From CAVTBX01 sp963733135 (GTDB lineage Bacteria > Actinomycetota > Thermoleophilia > Gaiellales > Gaiellaceae): a DNA stretch of 64,000 nucleotides. The notes beneath the pieces are model-generated. The model made no database searches. It was not told the origin of the DNA and saw only the letters and a list, made by a program, of their open reading frames with translations. This document shows, piece by piece, positions 40,062 to 48,402 of this stretch. The DNA lies in NCBI GenBank assembly GCA_963733135.1, contig CAVTBX010000003.1:124001-188000 (forward strand). Reading direction: 5' to 3'. The translations under genes were made by a program, and so were the position numbers. Within the stretch, counting starts at the first letter, position 1; each line of letters opens with the position of its first letter.

Positions 40062-41558
40062 ATGGCTCGGTTCCCCGACCCGTTTCGACACGGAGTGGCG
40101 AGCGGCGACCCGCTCGACGACCGCGTGATCCTGTGGACGCGCGTGACGCTCGTCGACGAGCCCGAGCCGGACGTGGCCTGGGTGGTGGCGCGCGATCCGG
40201 ACCTCGCCGACGTCGTCGCCGCGGGCACCGTCGCGACCTCGGAGAGCGTGGACTTCACCGTCAAGGTCGACGCAGACGGGCTCGACTCCGGCACCACATA
40301 CTTCTACGGCTTCACCTGCGCTGGACAGCGTTCCCCGGTCGGCCGGACGAAGACCGCGCCGTCCGGAGCCGTCGATCGCCTCCGGTTCGCGCTCGTCTCC
40401 TGCGCCAAGTACACGGCCGGCTACTTCAACGTGTACGCGCGCGTCGCGGAGCGAGACGACCTCGACTTCCTCCTCCACGTCGGGGACTACATCTACGAGT
40501 ACGGGAACGTGGACGAGAAGGCCAACGGGCCGGCGATCGGCCGCCCCGTCGACCCCGAGCACGAGTGCTGGACGGTCGAGCACTACCGGCGCCGGTACGC
40601 GCACTACCGCCTCGACCCCGACGTCCAGCTCGTCCACGAGCGGCATCCGATCATCGCCACGCTCGACGATCACGAGATCGCGGACAACACCTGGCGGGAA
40701 GGCGCCAAGAGCCACGACCCGACGAAGCACGGCGAGTGGGACGCGCGCAAGTCCGCCGCCCTCCGCGCGTGGCGCGAGTGGCTGCCGGTGCGACTCCCGC
40801 CTCCCCCGGACGAGGAGCTGATCTACCGCACGTTCCGACTCGGCGAGCTCGCTGACCTCTTCATGCTCGACGGGCGCACCAAGCGGGATGCTCCGACGAA
40901 GACGAGCGACATGGACGCGGCCGAGCGCTCGATTCTGGGTGAGGACGAGGAGGGGTGGCTGCTGGACGAGCTCGAGCGCTCCGACGCGACGTGGCGGCTG
41001 ATCGGAAACGACGTGATGATCGGCCAGGTCTTCACTGAGTTCCTGCCCGAGGAGCTCGGCGAGCCGCTCGCGGAGGTCGGCGTCCTCACCAAGCGCGAGC
41101 GCGGGCCCGAGCCCGACCAGTGGGACGGGTACACGGCCGAGCGAGACCGCCTCTTCCGCTTCCTCGAGGAGCAGCAGATCGAGAACGTCGTCTTCCTCTC
41201 GGGCGATGTGCACACGGCCTGGGCGCTCGAGCTGAAGCGGAAGCCCGACGACCCGGACGAGCGCCCGGCGGCAGTCGAGCTCGTGACCGCCAGCATCACG
41301 ACCGAGAACCTCGACGAGCACCTCGGCTCCCTGCCTCGCTCCGACTCCCTCCCCGTGGAGCAGAAGGTCACCGAGGACAACCCTCATGTTCGCTGGGTCG
41401 ATCTCGACAGCCACGGCTACGTGCTGGTGGACCTGACGGCCGAGCGACTCGAGGCCGAATGGTGGTTCGTCGAGACGACACGAGAGCGCGCGGACGGGCA
41501 GGAGCGAGCCGCGGCTTGGCGGGTCGAGGCAGGCGAGCCGAAGCTCGTCGCGGTCTAA
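40062..41558 (+). CDS. phoD: PhoD-type alkaline phosphatase/phosphodiesterase
   Basis: A 498-residue enzyme with the PhoD pattern: FRHGVASGDPLDDRVILWTRV at the N terminus, metal motifs GDYIYEYG near 137, DDHEIADN near 205 and SGDVHTAW near 377. It hydrolyses phosphate mono- and diesters using Ca/Fe. No Tat or Sec signal is seen upstream of MARFPDPF, so it seems cytoplasmic or the signal is missing, which is unusual for PhoD. The ATG at 40062 is preferred to one at 40029 because it adjoins the domain. Confidence 0.88.
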   Translation: MARFPDPFRHGVASGDPLDDRVILWTRVTLVDEPEPDVAWVVARDPDLADVVAAGTVATSESVDFTVKVDADGLDSGTTYFYGFTCAGQRSPVGRTKTAPSGAVDRLRFALVSCAKYTAGYFNVYARVAERDDLDFLLHVGDYIYEYGNVDEKANGPAIGRPVDPEHECWTVEHYRRRYAHYRLDPDVQLVHERHPIIATLDDHEIADNTWREGAKSHDPTKHGEWDARKSAALRAWREWLPVRLPPPPDEELIYRTFRLGELADLFMLDGRTKRDAPTKTSDMDAAERSILGEDEEGWLLDELERSDATWRLIGNDVMIGQVFTEFLPEELGEPLAEVGVLTKRERGPEPDQWDGYTAERDRLFRFLEEQQIENVVFLSGDVHTAWALELKRKPDDPDERPAAVELVTASITTENLDEHLGSLPRSDSLPVEQKVTEDNPHVRWVDLDSHGYVLVDLTAERLEAEWWFVETTRERADGQERAAAWRVEAGEPKLVAV

Positions 41559-41722
41559 GAACTCGTTTCAGAAAGACGCTTCGCCGTCGGGGTGCGATGG
41601 ACGTCGCGCTGCAAGGACGCAGGGCGTCCTGGTAGCCGGAGGCTACGGGGGCAACCGAGGACGCCGCAGCGAGGCGTCCAGCGCGGCCCGACGGCTCAAG
41701 GCTTCATTCTGAAACGAGTTCT
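41558..41722 (+). repeat. TIR-stem structured element, copy C
   Basis: Perfect 16-bp terminal inverted repeats (41558-41573 and 41707-41722; AGAACTCGTTTCAGAA) begin in the phoD stop codon. Nested inside are GCCGTCGGG/CCCGACGGC (41583-41591/41687-41695), TCGCGCTG/CAGCGCGG (41604-41611/41679-41686) and three hairpins at 41615-41629, 41632-41646 and 41659-41679. Blocks GCAAGGACGCAGGG, GAGGACGCCGC and CGGCTCAA are shared with copy D. It separates convergent genes and may also act as a terminator. Confidence 0.85.
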
Positions 41723-41727
41723 AGGAA

Positions 41728-43155
41728 CTAGAGCGTCTCGGGCGTGACCGCCGTCGCGGTCTCGGCCGGAACGCGGTCGAGCTTGCCGTTGGCCATCGTG
41801 TGGACGACGTCGAGGTAGGGACGGATCTCCTCGTTGTGGGTGGCGGCGAGTAGGCATGTGCCTTCGGCTGCGGCCCCCTGGAGAATCCGGAAGACCTCGT
41901 GCGCCCAGCCTGCGTCCTGATGGCCGCTCGGCTCGTCCGCGAGGAGGAGCCGCGGGCGCAGCACGAGCGCGCGGGCCAGCGCGGTGCGCTGCTGCTGCCC
42001 GACGGAGGTCTCGTGGGGCCGCCGCGCGGCGAGCTCGTCCAGGCCGAGGGCCTCGAGGAGATGATCGACGCGCCCGGCGAGCTCGGTGAGCCGACTGCCT
42101 AGCCGTGCGGGATACTCGACGTTCTCGCGGACCGTGAGCTCCTCCATGAGGCCGAACTTCTGCGGGAGCACCGCCAGGTCGGCCCACGGCAGATCGGCCA
42201 GCCGCCGGTCGGCCTCCCCTTCCCACGCGACGGAGCCCGCGTCCGGCGACTCCCAGCCGGCGAGAACGTTCAGGAGCGTCGTCTTGCCCGAGCCCGAACG
42301 TCCCATCAGCCCGATCAGGCGTCCCGGCTCCAGGCGCAGGTCGACATCGTCGAGGGCGTGGACGTGCTCCGGGCCGCGGCGGTAGGTCTTCGTCAGGCCG
42401 GACGCGACAACGAGGGGCTCGCCCTCCGGTGTTGCGTCGGCCTCGCTCCGCACGGGCGCCCTCGGCGCAAGCGTGAGCTCGCCCTTGACGGCGCCGTGCT
42501 CGAGCTCCACGACGTCGTCGGCGGCCCGCCGGACGTTGGCATCGTGGGTCGCGATGACGAAGGCGGCGCCGTCCTCGGCCAGCCGACGCACGACCCGGAG
42601 CAGATCCTCGCCCGACCGGCTGTCGAGCTCGGCCGTGGGCTCGTCCGCGACGACGAGCTCCGCGCCGGCCATGAGGACGGTCGCGAACGCGGCGCGCTGC
42701 TGCTCGCCGCCCGAGAGCTCGGCCGGGTAGTGGTCACGGCGGTGGAGGATGCCGAGCTCCTCGAGCAGCTCGTCCGGGCCAGGAAGGTCGAAGCGGGGCG
42801 TCCGGCCGGCGGCGAGGCGCAGGTGCTCGTCGACCGAGAGGTACGGGATGAAGTTGTCGGCGGGACGCTGGAAGACGTAGCCGACCATCGACCGGCGCAC
42901 TCGGCGTAGGCCCTTCGCCGGCATCGCGCCGATCGAAAGGTTCTTCACGAACACCTTGCCGCTCGTCGGCGCGTCGAGGCCGGCAAGCAGGCGAAGGAGC
43001 GACGACTTGCCGCTTCCCGAGGCGCCGACGAGGGCGGTCACAGCGCCGGCACGGAACGTCGCGTCGACACCACGCAGGGCCTGCACTTCCTCCGACCGCG
43101 TCAAGTACGTCTTGGTGACGTCCTCGCACGAGGCGGCTGGGCGCTCAGTCGGCAA
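41728..43155 (-). CDS. Tandem ATP-binding protein of a MacB/FtsX-type ABC transporter
   Basis: A 475-residue fusion of two LolD/MacB-like ATPase domains. Domain 1: Walker A GASGSGKSS near 43, signature LSGGEQQR, Walker B LVVADEPTAELDS. Domain 2: Walker A GRSGSGKTT near 281, degenerate signature TSVGQQQRTALA, Walker B LLLADEPSGHQD. Fusing both ATPases matches the single large permease encoded just upstream (11-base overlap). Probably a mechanotransmission or lipoprotein/peptide export system at the membrane. Confidence 0.9.
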   Translation of the reverse strand: MPTERPAASCEDVTKTYLTRSEEVQALRGVDATFRAGAVTALVGASGSGKSSLLRLLAGLDAPTSGKVFVKNLSIGAMPAKGLRRVRRSMVGYVFQRPADNFIPYLSVDEHLRLAAGRTPRFDLPGPDELLEELGILHRRDHYPAELSGGEQQRAAFATVLMAGAELVVADEPTAELDSRSGEDLLRVVRRLAEDGAAFVIATHDANVRRAADDVVELEHGAVKGELTLAPRAPVRSEADATPEGEPLVVASGLTKTYRRGPEHVHALDDVDLRLEPGRLIGLMGRSGSGKTTLLNVLAGWESPDAGSVAWEGEADRRLADLPWADLAVLPQKFGLMEELTVRENVEYPARLGSRLTELAGRVDHLLEALGLDELAARRPHETSVGQQQRTALARALVLRPRLLLADEPSGHQDAGWAHEVFRILQGAAAEGTCLLAATHNEEIRPYLDVVHTMANGKLDRVPAETATAVTPETL

Positions 43156-45916
43156 GCCTCATCGCCTCCGCGAAGTTCGCGCGCTCCGCGGCCCGGCCGG
43201 CCAGCAGCCCGCCGAGGAGCGACACGAGGACGAGCCCGACGGCCGTCGCAACGAGGAGCGCGACCGGCGTCGAGAAGAGCGGATCGGGTGGAATCCCGGC
43301 GAGCGGGTCGACGTCGCCGAGCACGACACGCGCCGCGACGAGCGCGAGCGCGACCCCGATCGCAAGAGCCGAGAGGAGCATGGCGCCGAGCTCCAGGACG
43401 AGCGCGGCCGTGTGACCCACTCCGGCGAGACCCATGCGCCGAGAGAGCGCGTACGACACGACGCGGCTTCGCTGCCTGGCCTGGAGGTAGAGGAGCATGC
43501 CGACGACGGCGAGGAGCCCGGCGGCAAAGCCGAGCGAGCGCAGGAAGTCGAAGGTGCGCGTGGCGGCGACGATCGACGGGTTGCTGCGGATCTCCTCGGC
43601 GGTCAGCACGCCGTAGGGGCGAACCGAAGAGGCGGCGAGCGCGGCCGCGGCCTGCTCGTCGTCGCCCTTCACCCACAGCTGCGTCTCTGCGCCGGGCGCA
43701 TCCAGCGGCCCCGCGATCCCCGCGCCGTCGAACGCGCGCTCCCAGGCCGCAAACGACGCGACGACGAGGGGGCGCTCCTCGAACATTCCAGGGAAGGCAC
43801 TCGCCCGGCCGACGACCCGGATCGGGAGCTCCGCCGAGTCCACGACGATGAGGGTCTCGTCGGGAAGCTCACCTCCCGCGACGACGACGGGCATCGCACC
43901 GTCACCAGGCTCGGCGAGCGCGTCCGCCAGCGAGGCGAAGCTTGCGTCCGACCAGCTCGGATCCCAGAAAGCGGCCTCGGCGAGCGTCGCTGGATCGACC
44001 GCCATCAGGTCGACCTGACTGCCGTCCACCCGCACCTCTCCGCCGCGCACGACCCTCGTCACCTTCGTGATCGGGTACGGAAAGCCCTCGGGCGGATCCT
44101 GGTCGTTGTTGATGGTGCCGTTCACGTTGCTCCCGACGAAGAGCTCGGACTTCGCCACGACCGAGCGCTCCAGGGAGTGCACGACGGTCTGGGCGTACAC
44201 GAAGATCCCGAGGGAGAGCGCGCACGCGGCCACGAGGAGCACCGCGAGCCGCTCGGCGCCCGCCAGGCGGTTGACGGCCAGGTACGCGCCAGCCGGAAGG
44301 TGACCGCTGCGTCGACGCAGCCCGCGCAGGCCCGGTCCCCACGCCCGCGCAACAAGTCCTGCCAGGCCCGCGATGAAGAAGATCGGGAAGAGGAGCACGT
44401 ACGCGCTGGGCCGCTCGACGCCGCCGGCCTCCTCGATCAGCCCGTAGCCGCTCGTCAGCCGCTCGAAGCAGAACGCCGCGGCGGCGAGGAGCCCGAGCTC
44501 CCACGGTATGAACCGGAGCACTCCCGCGCGGGCTCGCGTGCGGTCGGTCGTCCCAATGTAGACGAGCGCCGCGACGAGGGCGAGCACGGCCAGCGCGGCC
44601 GGGAGGCGAACCGCAGCCGCCAGCGCGGCGTCGGCAATCGCGCTCGGATCGACTGCGCCTCCCGGCCCGAAGGCTGCGATCACTGCGACGGCGAGCGCGA
44701 AGCCGAGTGCCGTGCCTGCCAGCACGGGCAAGAACGTCTCCACGGCGGTCTTGCCGGCGAACGCCCAGGGGCTCATGCCGCGCGCGTGCAGCAGAACCAC
44801 CTCGTTCCGTCGCCGCGCGACCAGGAACGCGCCGGCGGCGGCGACCACGGCCAACGCGACGAGCGTCCCGGCGGTCGCAAGCAGGTCGGCCGGGCCACGA
44901 AGCGCGGACACCTCCTCCTCGGCCTCGCCGATGACGGTGGGGAGAAGGGTCGCGGTCGCGCAGCGCAGGAGCCCACAGTCGACGACCTTCGTTTGCGGCG
45001 TCGAGCGCTCCGCGAGCTGGGTCTCGAGCTCGCGGAAGTCGCTCGCGAGATCCTTCGCACCGTCAAGCGTGAGCGAGGCATCGGCAAGGGGGAACTCCCA
45101 CTCGACGTCGGTCGCGTAGGCGCGCAGCTCGGCGGTCACGTCGCGGTACGTCGGCTCGCTCATCAGGAGGAACGTGGGCGGCGGGAGAGCGTCTGGATTC
45201 GGCGGGTAGATCTGTTCATAAAGCCCGCGCCAGAACGGCGTCTCGGGTTCGTTCCAGAGCGCGCGGTAGATGCCCGCGATCTCGACCTCGGTCGTCCGAA
45301 CGCGTCGGCCGGTGCCCGCGAAGCCCGACCCCTGGAGGCTGAGGGTCAGCGAGTCGCCCAAGCCGACGCCGAGCTGCTCGGCCCGGTTGTCCGAGAGCCA
45401 GACTCCCTCATTCGTTGGCTGCCCTGCGAGTAGCTCGACGTGCTGGAGCGCATCCGTGCGAGAAAGCAGCCGCACGACCTCGCTGCGCTCCGGCTCGCCT
45501 GTCGGCACGACTCCCACCAGCAAGCCGAGGAGAGTCAGCTTGCGTTCTCCCAGGCCGCCGATCTCGGACACTGCCTTCCGCAGGGCCGCGTCGCGCACCG
45601 TGTAGGGCTCGGCGCCCCTCAACCGACGGACACCGAACGCCCGACGCCGGAGGAAGTCTTCCTGACCGACCGTGAGCCCGGCTCCGTAGACGGTGACCTC
45701 GTCGATCTCCTGCCTGAGCGCCGAGCTCGCGGTCGACGAGAGAAAGAGCGGCGACGAGGCGGCGGCTGCGGCGAGCAGGAGAGCGCCCGCCGCGACCGCG
45801 ATGAGCAACCCTGGATAGCGCCGCAACACAAGCGGTGAGCGCGCCCAGAGCGGATTCGAGCTTCGTCCCAGGCTCACCTTCCCTACAGACGCCCGCCCCT
45901 GGTCTCGGTTAGCCAT
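43145..45916 (-). CDS. Large FtsX-family ABC permease
   Basis: A 923-residue membrane protein with a first helix at about 37-57, a large extracytoplasmic domain, helix clusters near 335-450 and 485-560, a second extracytoplasmic domain and three C-terminal FtsX helices (ending LLVATAVGLVLVSLLGGLLAGRAAERANFAEAMRL, near 885-918). This duplicated architecture is typical of a fused pair of FtsX permeases. It begins 39 bases from the divergent DksA-like gene and overlaps its ATPase gene. Confidence 0.88.
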   Translation of the reverse strand: MANRDQGRASVGKVSLGRSSNPLWARSPLVLRRYPGLLIAVAAGALLLAAAAASSPLFLSSTASSALRQEIDEVTVYGAGLTVGQEDFLRRRAFGVRRLRGAEPYTVRDAALRKAVSEIGGLGERKLTLLGLLVGVVPTGEPERSEVVRLLSRTDALQHVELLAGQPTNEGVWLSDNRAEQLGVGLGDSLTLSLQGSGFAGTGRRVRTTEVEIAGIYRALWNEPETPFWRGLYEQIYPPNPDALPPPTFLLMSEPTYRDVTAELRAYATDVEWEFPLADASLTLDGAKDLASDFRELETQLAERSTPQTKVVDCGLLRCATATLLPTVIGEAEEEVSALRGPADLLATAGTLVALAVVAAAGAFLVARRRNEVVLLHARGMSPWAFAGKTAVETFLPVLAGTALGFALAVAVIAAFGPGGAVDPSAIADAALAAAVRLPAALAVLALVAALVYIGTTDRTRARAGVLRFIPWELGLLAAAAFCFERLTSGYGLIEEAGGVERPSAYVLLFPIFFIAGLAGLVARAWGPGLRGLRRRSGHLPAGAYLAVNRLAGAERLAVLLVAACALSLGIFVYAQTVVHSLERSVVAKSELFVGSNVNGTINNDQDPPEGFPYPITKVTRVVRGGEVRVDGSQVDLMAVDPATLAEAAFWDPSWSDASFASLADALAEPGDGAMPVVVAGGELPDETLIVVDSAELPIRVVGRASAFPGMFEERPLVVASFAAWERAFDGAGIAGPLDAPGAETQLWVKGDDEQAAAALAASSVRPYGVLTAEEIRSNPSIVAATRTFDFLRSLGFAAGLLAVVGMLLYLQARQRSRVVSYALSRRMGLAGVGHTAALVLELGAMLLSALAIGVALALVAARVVLGDVDPLAGIPPDPLFSTPVALLVATAVGLVLVSLLGGLLAGRAAERANFAEAMRLAD

Positions 45917-45955
45917 GGTGGGGTTCTACAGGACGCAGTCGAGTAGGATCGGCCG

Positions 45956-46294
45956 GTGGACGCCGAGCGCGCAGGTGAGCTTCTGGCCCGCGAGCGAGAG
46001 CGGGTCGAGCGTGAGCTCCGCTCGCTTTCCCCAGTGCCTGGCGACGAGCTCTCGAACCAGGATCAGCACCTCGGCGACGAGGCGAGTGAGCTCTACCAAG
46101 AGGAGAGCGACGCGGGCCGCCGCGACCGCCTTCGGCAGGAGATCGACGCGATCGCCCGGGCGGAGAAGCGGGTCGAGGACGGCACGTACGGCCGATCGGT
46201 CGAGAGCGGCGAGCCGATCCCGGAAGACCGCCTCGAGGCCTACCCGATGGCCGAGCGCACCGTGGAAGAGCAGCGCCGCTACGAGCGCGGCTAA
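45956..46294 (+). CDS. DksA/TraR-like protein lacking zinc cysteines
   Basis: A 112-residue protein with the coiled-coil layout of DksA/TraR proteins (LLARERERVERELRSL ... RLRQEIDAIARAEKRVEDGTYG). The C-terminal zinc-finger segment, normally CxxCG with a later CxxC, reads YGRSVESGEPIPEDRLEAYPMAER, so no cysteine remains, while the GEPIPEDRLEA backbone is kept. DksA-like proteins bind in the RNA polymerase secondary channel with ppGpp; zinc-less variants are known. GTG start at 45956. Confidence 0.8.
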   Translation: MDAERAGELLARERERVERELRSLSPVPGDELSNQDQHLGDEASELYQEESDAGRRDRLRQEIDAIARAEKRVEDGTYGRSVESGEPIPEDRLEAYPMAERTVEEQRRYERG

Positions 46295-46356
46295 GTCGAA
46301 TCGCGCCGCCTTTCGCGCGATTCGACGTCAGGAGCGGCGCAGAGCGCCGCGTTCAC
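46295..46356 (-). repeat. Two-hairpin repeat, copy 4 (shortened)
   Basis: Minus-strand reading: GTGAAC (46356-46351), hairpin 1 (arms GCGGCGC/GCGCCGC), TCC, then hairpin 2 extended to 12 bp (GTCGAATCGCGC-loop-GCGCGATTCGAC, 46295-46326) with loop GAAAGGCG. Hairpin 3 is missing. It starts directly after the stop of the DksA-like gene. Confidence 0.82.
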
Positions 46357-46374
46357 CAAGGCAGCCGGGCTGTT

Positions 46375-46896
46375 CTAAGCGCCGCAGACGGTCGGCCGCG
46401 GTGGGCAGCGGCCGATGAAGACCATGATGATCTTCCCGCGACCCCGGAGAGTCGTCGGGGTGAAGGCGGTGAATACGCGCTTGCCGTTATGCCGTCCCCG
46501 CACGACGAGCACGGTTTCTCCGCTCTCGGTCTCGACTTCCTTCAGCCGCTCCTCGAACTGCCGCCGGAGCTTTCGGACGCCGTTTCGAGTCAGCATGCAG
46601 ATCCCACTTCGGAGGCAGAAGTCCCGACCCGAGATCCCAATCAGGCGAACGCGTCTACGGTCGTTCAGGTAAACGTCAAAGAGGTTGTCCTCCGAGTACT
46701 CCATGAAGCCGTTCTGGTTCTCGAAGAGCGGCGGCCCGAGCCGGTCGACGACCGCGCGCCGCTTCATCCCAAGCGTGATCCCGGCAGATCCCTTGTTGAC
46801 CCGAATCGTCCCGCTCTCGACAGCCCCATGCGCAACGGAACCCGCCGCGAGTGCAGCGAGGAGGGAGAGAGTGAACGCGAGTGCGGCGACACGCAT
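46375..46896 (-). CDS. Secreted protein of unknown function
   Basis: A 173-residue exported protein with signal peptide MRVAALAFTLSLLAALAAGSVAHG. The mature part (IRVNKGSAGITLGMKRRAVVDRLGPPLFENQNGFMEYSEDNLFDVYL, about 30-75) resembles BamE/SmpA-like small outer-surface folds, which I note only as similarity. Cysteines occur in FCLRSGICM and RCPPRPTVCG. The ATG at 46896 is chosen because GGAGG lies five bases before it; an ATG 12 bases upstream would place that site inside the gene. Confidence 0.75.
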   Translation of the reverse strand: MRVAALAFTLSLLAALAAGSVAHGAVESGTIRVNKGSAGITLGMKRRAVVDRLGPPLFENQNGFMEYSEDNLFDVYLNDRRRVRLIGISGRDFCLRSGICMLTRNGVRKLRRQFEERLKEVETESGETVLVVRGRHNGKRVFTAFTPTTLRGRGKIIMVFIGRCPPRPTVCGA

Positions 46897-46961
46897 AGGC
46901 GCCTCCATGATTACGCATCGTCGTCGATTTTCCTACGTCGCCGATGCCGGCTCATGGAGGT

Positions 46962-46990
46962 TTGACCAATCGGGATATACTGGATATCTT
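46962..46990 (+). promoter_or_regulatory. Predicted vapBC promoter and operator
   Basis: TTGACC (46962-46967) and TATCTT (46985-46990) are 17 bases apart. The expected start of transcription falls on or next to the GTG of vapB at 46997, so the mRNA may be leaderless. GATAT-N5-ATATC (46974-46988) overlaps the -10 box and could bind the antitoxin for autorepression. Confidence 0.55.
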
Positions 46991-46996
46991 CTGATC

Positions 46997-47242
46997 GTGG
47001 CCAAGGTTCTCGTCTCGCTGAACGACGCCCTCTTGCGACGGGTCGATCGGATGGCGAAGTCTCGCGGGCTTTCGCGAAGCGCGTACCTCGCTGAGCTTGC
47101 CGAGCAGGATGCGGCTCGCTCCGGTGGTCCCGGAACAACCGCCGCCGCGCGACGTGCGCTCGCGCGACTCGACAACCTCTTCGCGGGCGGCACCACGGAA
47201 GACTCGACCGGCGCGATTCGTGCGGAACGCGACGCTCGGTGA
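46997..47242 (+). CDS. vapB: Ribbon-helix-helix antitoxin of a VapBC module
   Basis: An 81-residue protein with an N-terminal ribbon-helix-helix: strand AKVLVSL, helix NDALLRRVDRMAKSRG, helix SRSAYLAELAEQDA. The C-terminal part (ALARLDNLFAGG) would wrap the toxin. The GTG at 46997 is chosen for the RHH start and its distance to the promoter. The stop overlaps the toxin gene by four bases, the usual toxin-antitoxin arrangement. Confidence 0.85.
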   Translation: MAKVLVSLNDALLRRVDRMAKSRGLSRSAYLAELAEQDAARSGGPGTTAAARRALARLDNLFAGGTTEDSTGAIRAERDAR

Positions 47243-47649
47243 TCGAGGTCGTCCTCGACGCCTCGGTCGTCTTGAGGTGGTTCCGCACCGACGGGGAAAG
47301 GCATCTCGAGCCCGCACGCTCGCTCCGCGCCACGTTCGAAGCGGGTCAGCTCGCCGTCGCAGCGCCTCCGTTGCTGCGGCTCGAGATCGTCAACGTCGCG
47401 GGTCGCCGATGGAAGTGGGGAGAGGACGCTCTGGTCGAGCTGGCCGCCGCCCTCGACGAGCTCGGCTTTGAGTTCGAGAATCCGGAACTGGCGCGCGTCG
47501 CGTCTTGGACGGCTCGGGGACTTACCGCATACGACGCCGCGTACGTTGCCCTCGCCGAAGCGCGCATGACACCGCTCGTCACAGACGACGACCTCATCGT
47601 CTCGTTGGCCAGTGAGGTAGCGACAGCGCTTGCCGATACCCAGCGCTGA
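47239..47649 (+). CDS. vapC: PIN-domain ribonuclease toxin (VapC family)
   Basis: A 136-residue PIN domain with the acidic metal-binding residues in VVLDASVVL (Asp near 7), PPLLRLEIVN (Glu near 49), LTAYDAAYVALAE (Asp near 96) and LVTDDDLI (Asp near 115). VapC toxins cleave tRNA or rRNA; the target cannot be read here. All four acidic positions are kept, so the toxin is probably active. GTG start overlaps the antitoxin stop. Confidence 0.9.
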   Translation: MIEVVLDASVVLRWFRTDGERHLEPARSLRATFEAGQLAVAAPPLLRLEIVNVAGRRWKWGEDALVELAAALDELGFEFENPELARVASWTARGLTAYDAAYVALAEARMTPLVTDDDLIVSLASEVATALADTQR

Positions 47650-47715
47650 GGCTCCGGAGGGTTTCAGACTGCTCGAGTGTCGCGTGCCCTCGCTCGGGGC
47701 GTACCACGTTTCCGT

Positions 47716-48333
47716 CTATGCCGTTGTCCGCAGCCCTTCGAGCAGCTTCACGACGACGCTCAGGGTTTCAGTCCGGGCCGCCTCGGGATCGTCGGCGTCG
47801 GCGACGAGAAGACACGCCTCGGCGAGCGCTCCGGTCACGATCATCGCGAGCGGGTTGAGCGGCAGCCGTACCATGACGCCGCGGTTGATCGCACGGCGAA
47901 ACGTACCCCGGAACATCACCGCTCCCCACTCTCCGTCTACCCGGCGCCAGGCGTCCGGGTTGAGGACAGCGCGTGCGTCGCGCAGGACGATCCGCTCCAC
48001 CGCCGGATCCGTGTGGATCTCGATGTAGGTTCGGCACGCCTCGACGATCCCGTTCCACGGATCCTCCGGGCCCGGGTCACGACGGTAGGTCTGGAGGGCC
48101 GGCGCGATCTGCGCGCTGAGCTCGCGCTTCACCCGCTCGAACACCGCTTCGAACAGTTCCTTCTTTCCAGAGAAGTGGTGGTAGAGGGCGCCCTTGGTCA
48201 CCCCGGCCGCAGCGACGACTGCATCGAGCGAGGTTTCGGCGTAGCCGCCTGTGCCGAACAGGTCTCGCGCAGCGGCGAGCAGCGCCTCGCGCGTGGCCTC
48301 GCCTTGCTGTGCCCTCGGTAGATTGACAACCAT
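47716..48333 (-). CDS. TetR-family transcriptional regulator
   Basis: A 205-residue repressor with the TetR helix-turn-helix at residues 15-60 (REALLAAARDLFGTGGYAETSLDAVVAAAGVTKGALYHHFSGKKELFEAVF) and a C-terminal ligand domain including TYIEIHTDPAVERIVLRDARAVL. The start at 48333 gives the usual length; a longer frame to 48384 would cover both operator palindromes. It faces DUF4242 across two matching palindromes, implying autoregulation and control of that gene. Confidence 0.92.
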   Translation of the reverse strand: MVVNLPRAQQGEATREALLAAARDLFGTGGYAETSLDAVVAAAGVTKGALYHHFSGKKELFEAVFERVKRELSAQIAPALQTYRRDPGPEDPWNGIVEACRTYIEIHTDPAVERIVLRDARAVLNPDAWRRVDGEWGAVMFRGTFRRAINRGVMVRLPLNPLAMIVTGALAEACLLVADADDPEAARTETLSVVVKLLEGLRTTA

Positions 48334-48345
48334 ACTATCGGTATG
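48331..48345. promoter_or_regulatory. TetR operator 1, CATAC-N5-GTATG
   Basis: CATACTATCGGTATG is a perfect 5-bp-arm palindrome overlapping the TetR start codon. Its outer arms are identical to the second site 22 bases away. Confidence 0.75.
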
Positions 48346-48352
48346 TAGTCTC

Positions 48353-48367
48353 CATACTGACAGTATG
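48353..48367. promoter_or_regulatory. TetR operator 2, CATACT-GAC-AGTATG
   Basis: CATACTGACAGTATG has 6-bp arms. Centre-to-centre spacing to operator 1 is 22 bp, about two helical turns, so two dimers would bind the same face of the DNA. Confidence 0.75.
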
Positions 48368-48402
48368 TCAAACATCCCAGACATCGGGAGAGGAGGGGCG
48401 CA

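Noticed and set aside
41558..41722. TIR-stem elements as insertion sequences or MITEs
   Set aside because: The terminal repeats have no common sequence, no target-site duplication is evident, and no transposase is in the window; a structured-RNA or unknown element is described instead.
42956..45433. 825-residue plus-strand open frame
   Set aside because: Antisense to the FtsX-type permease; no domain and low-complexity composition.
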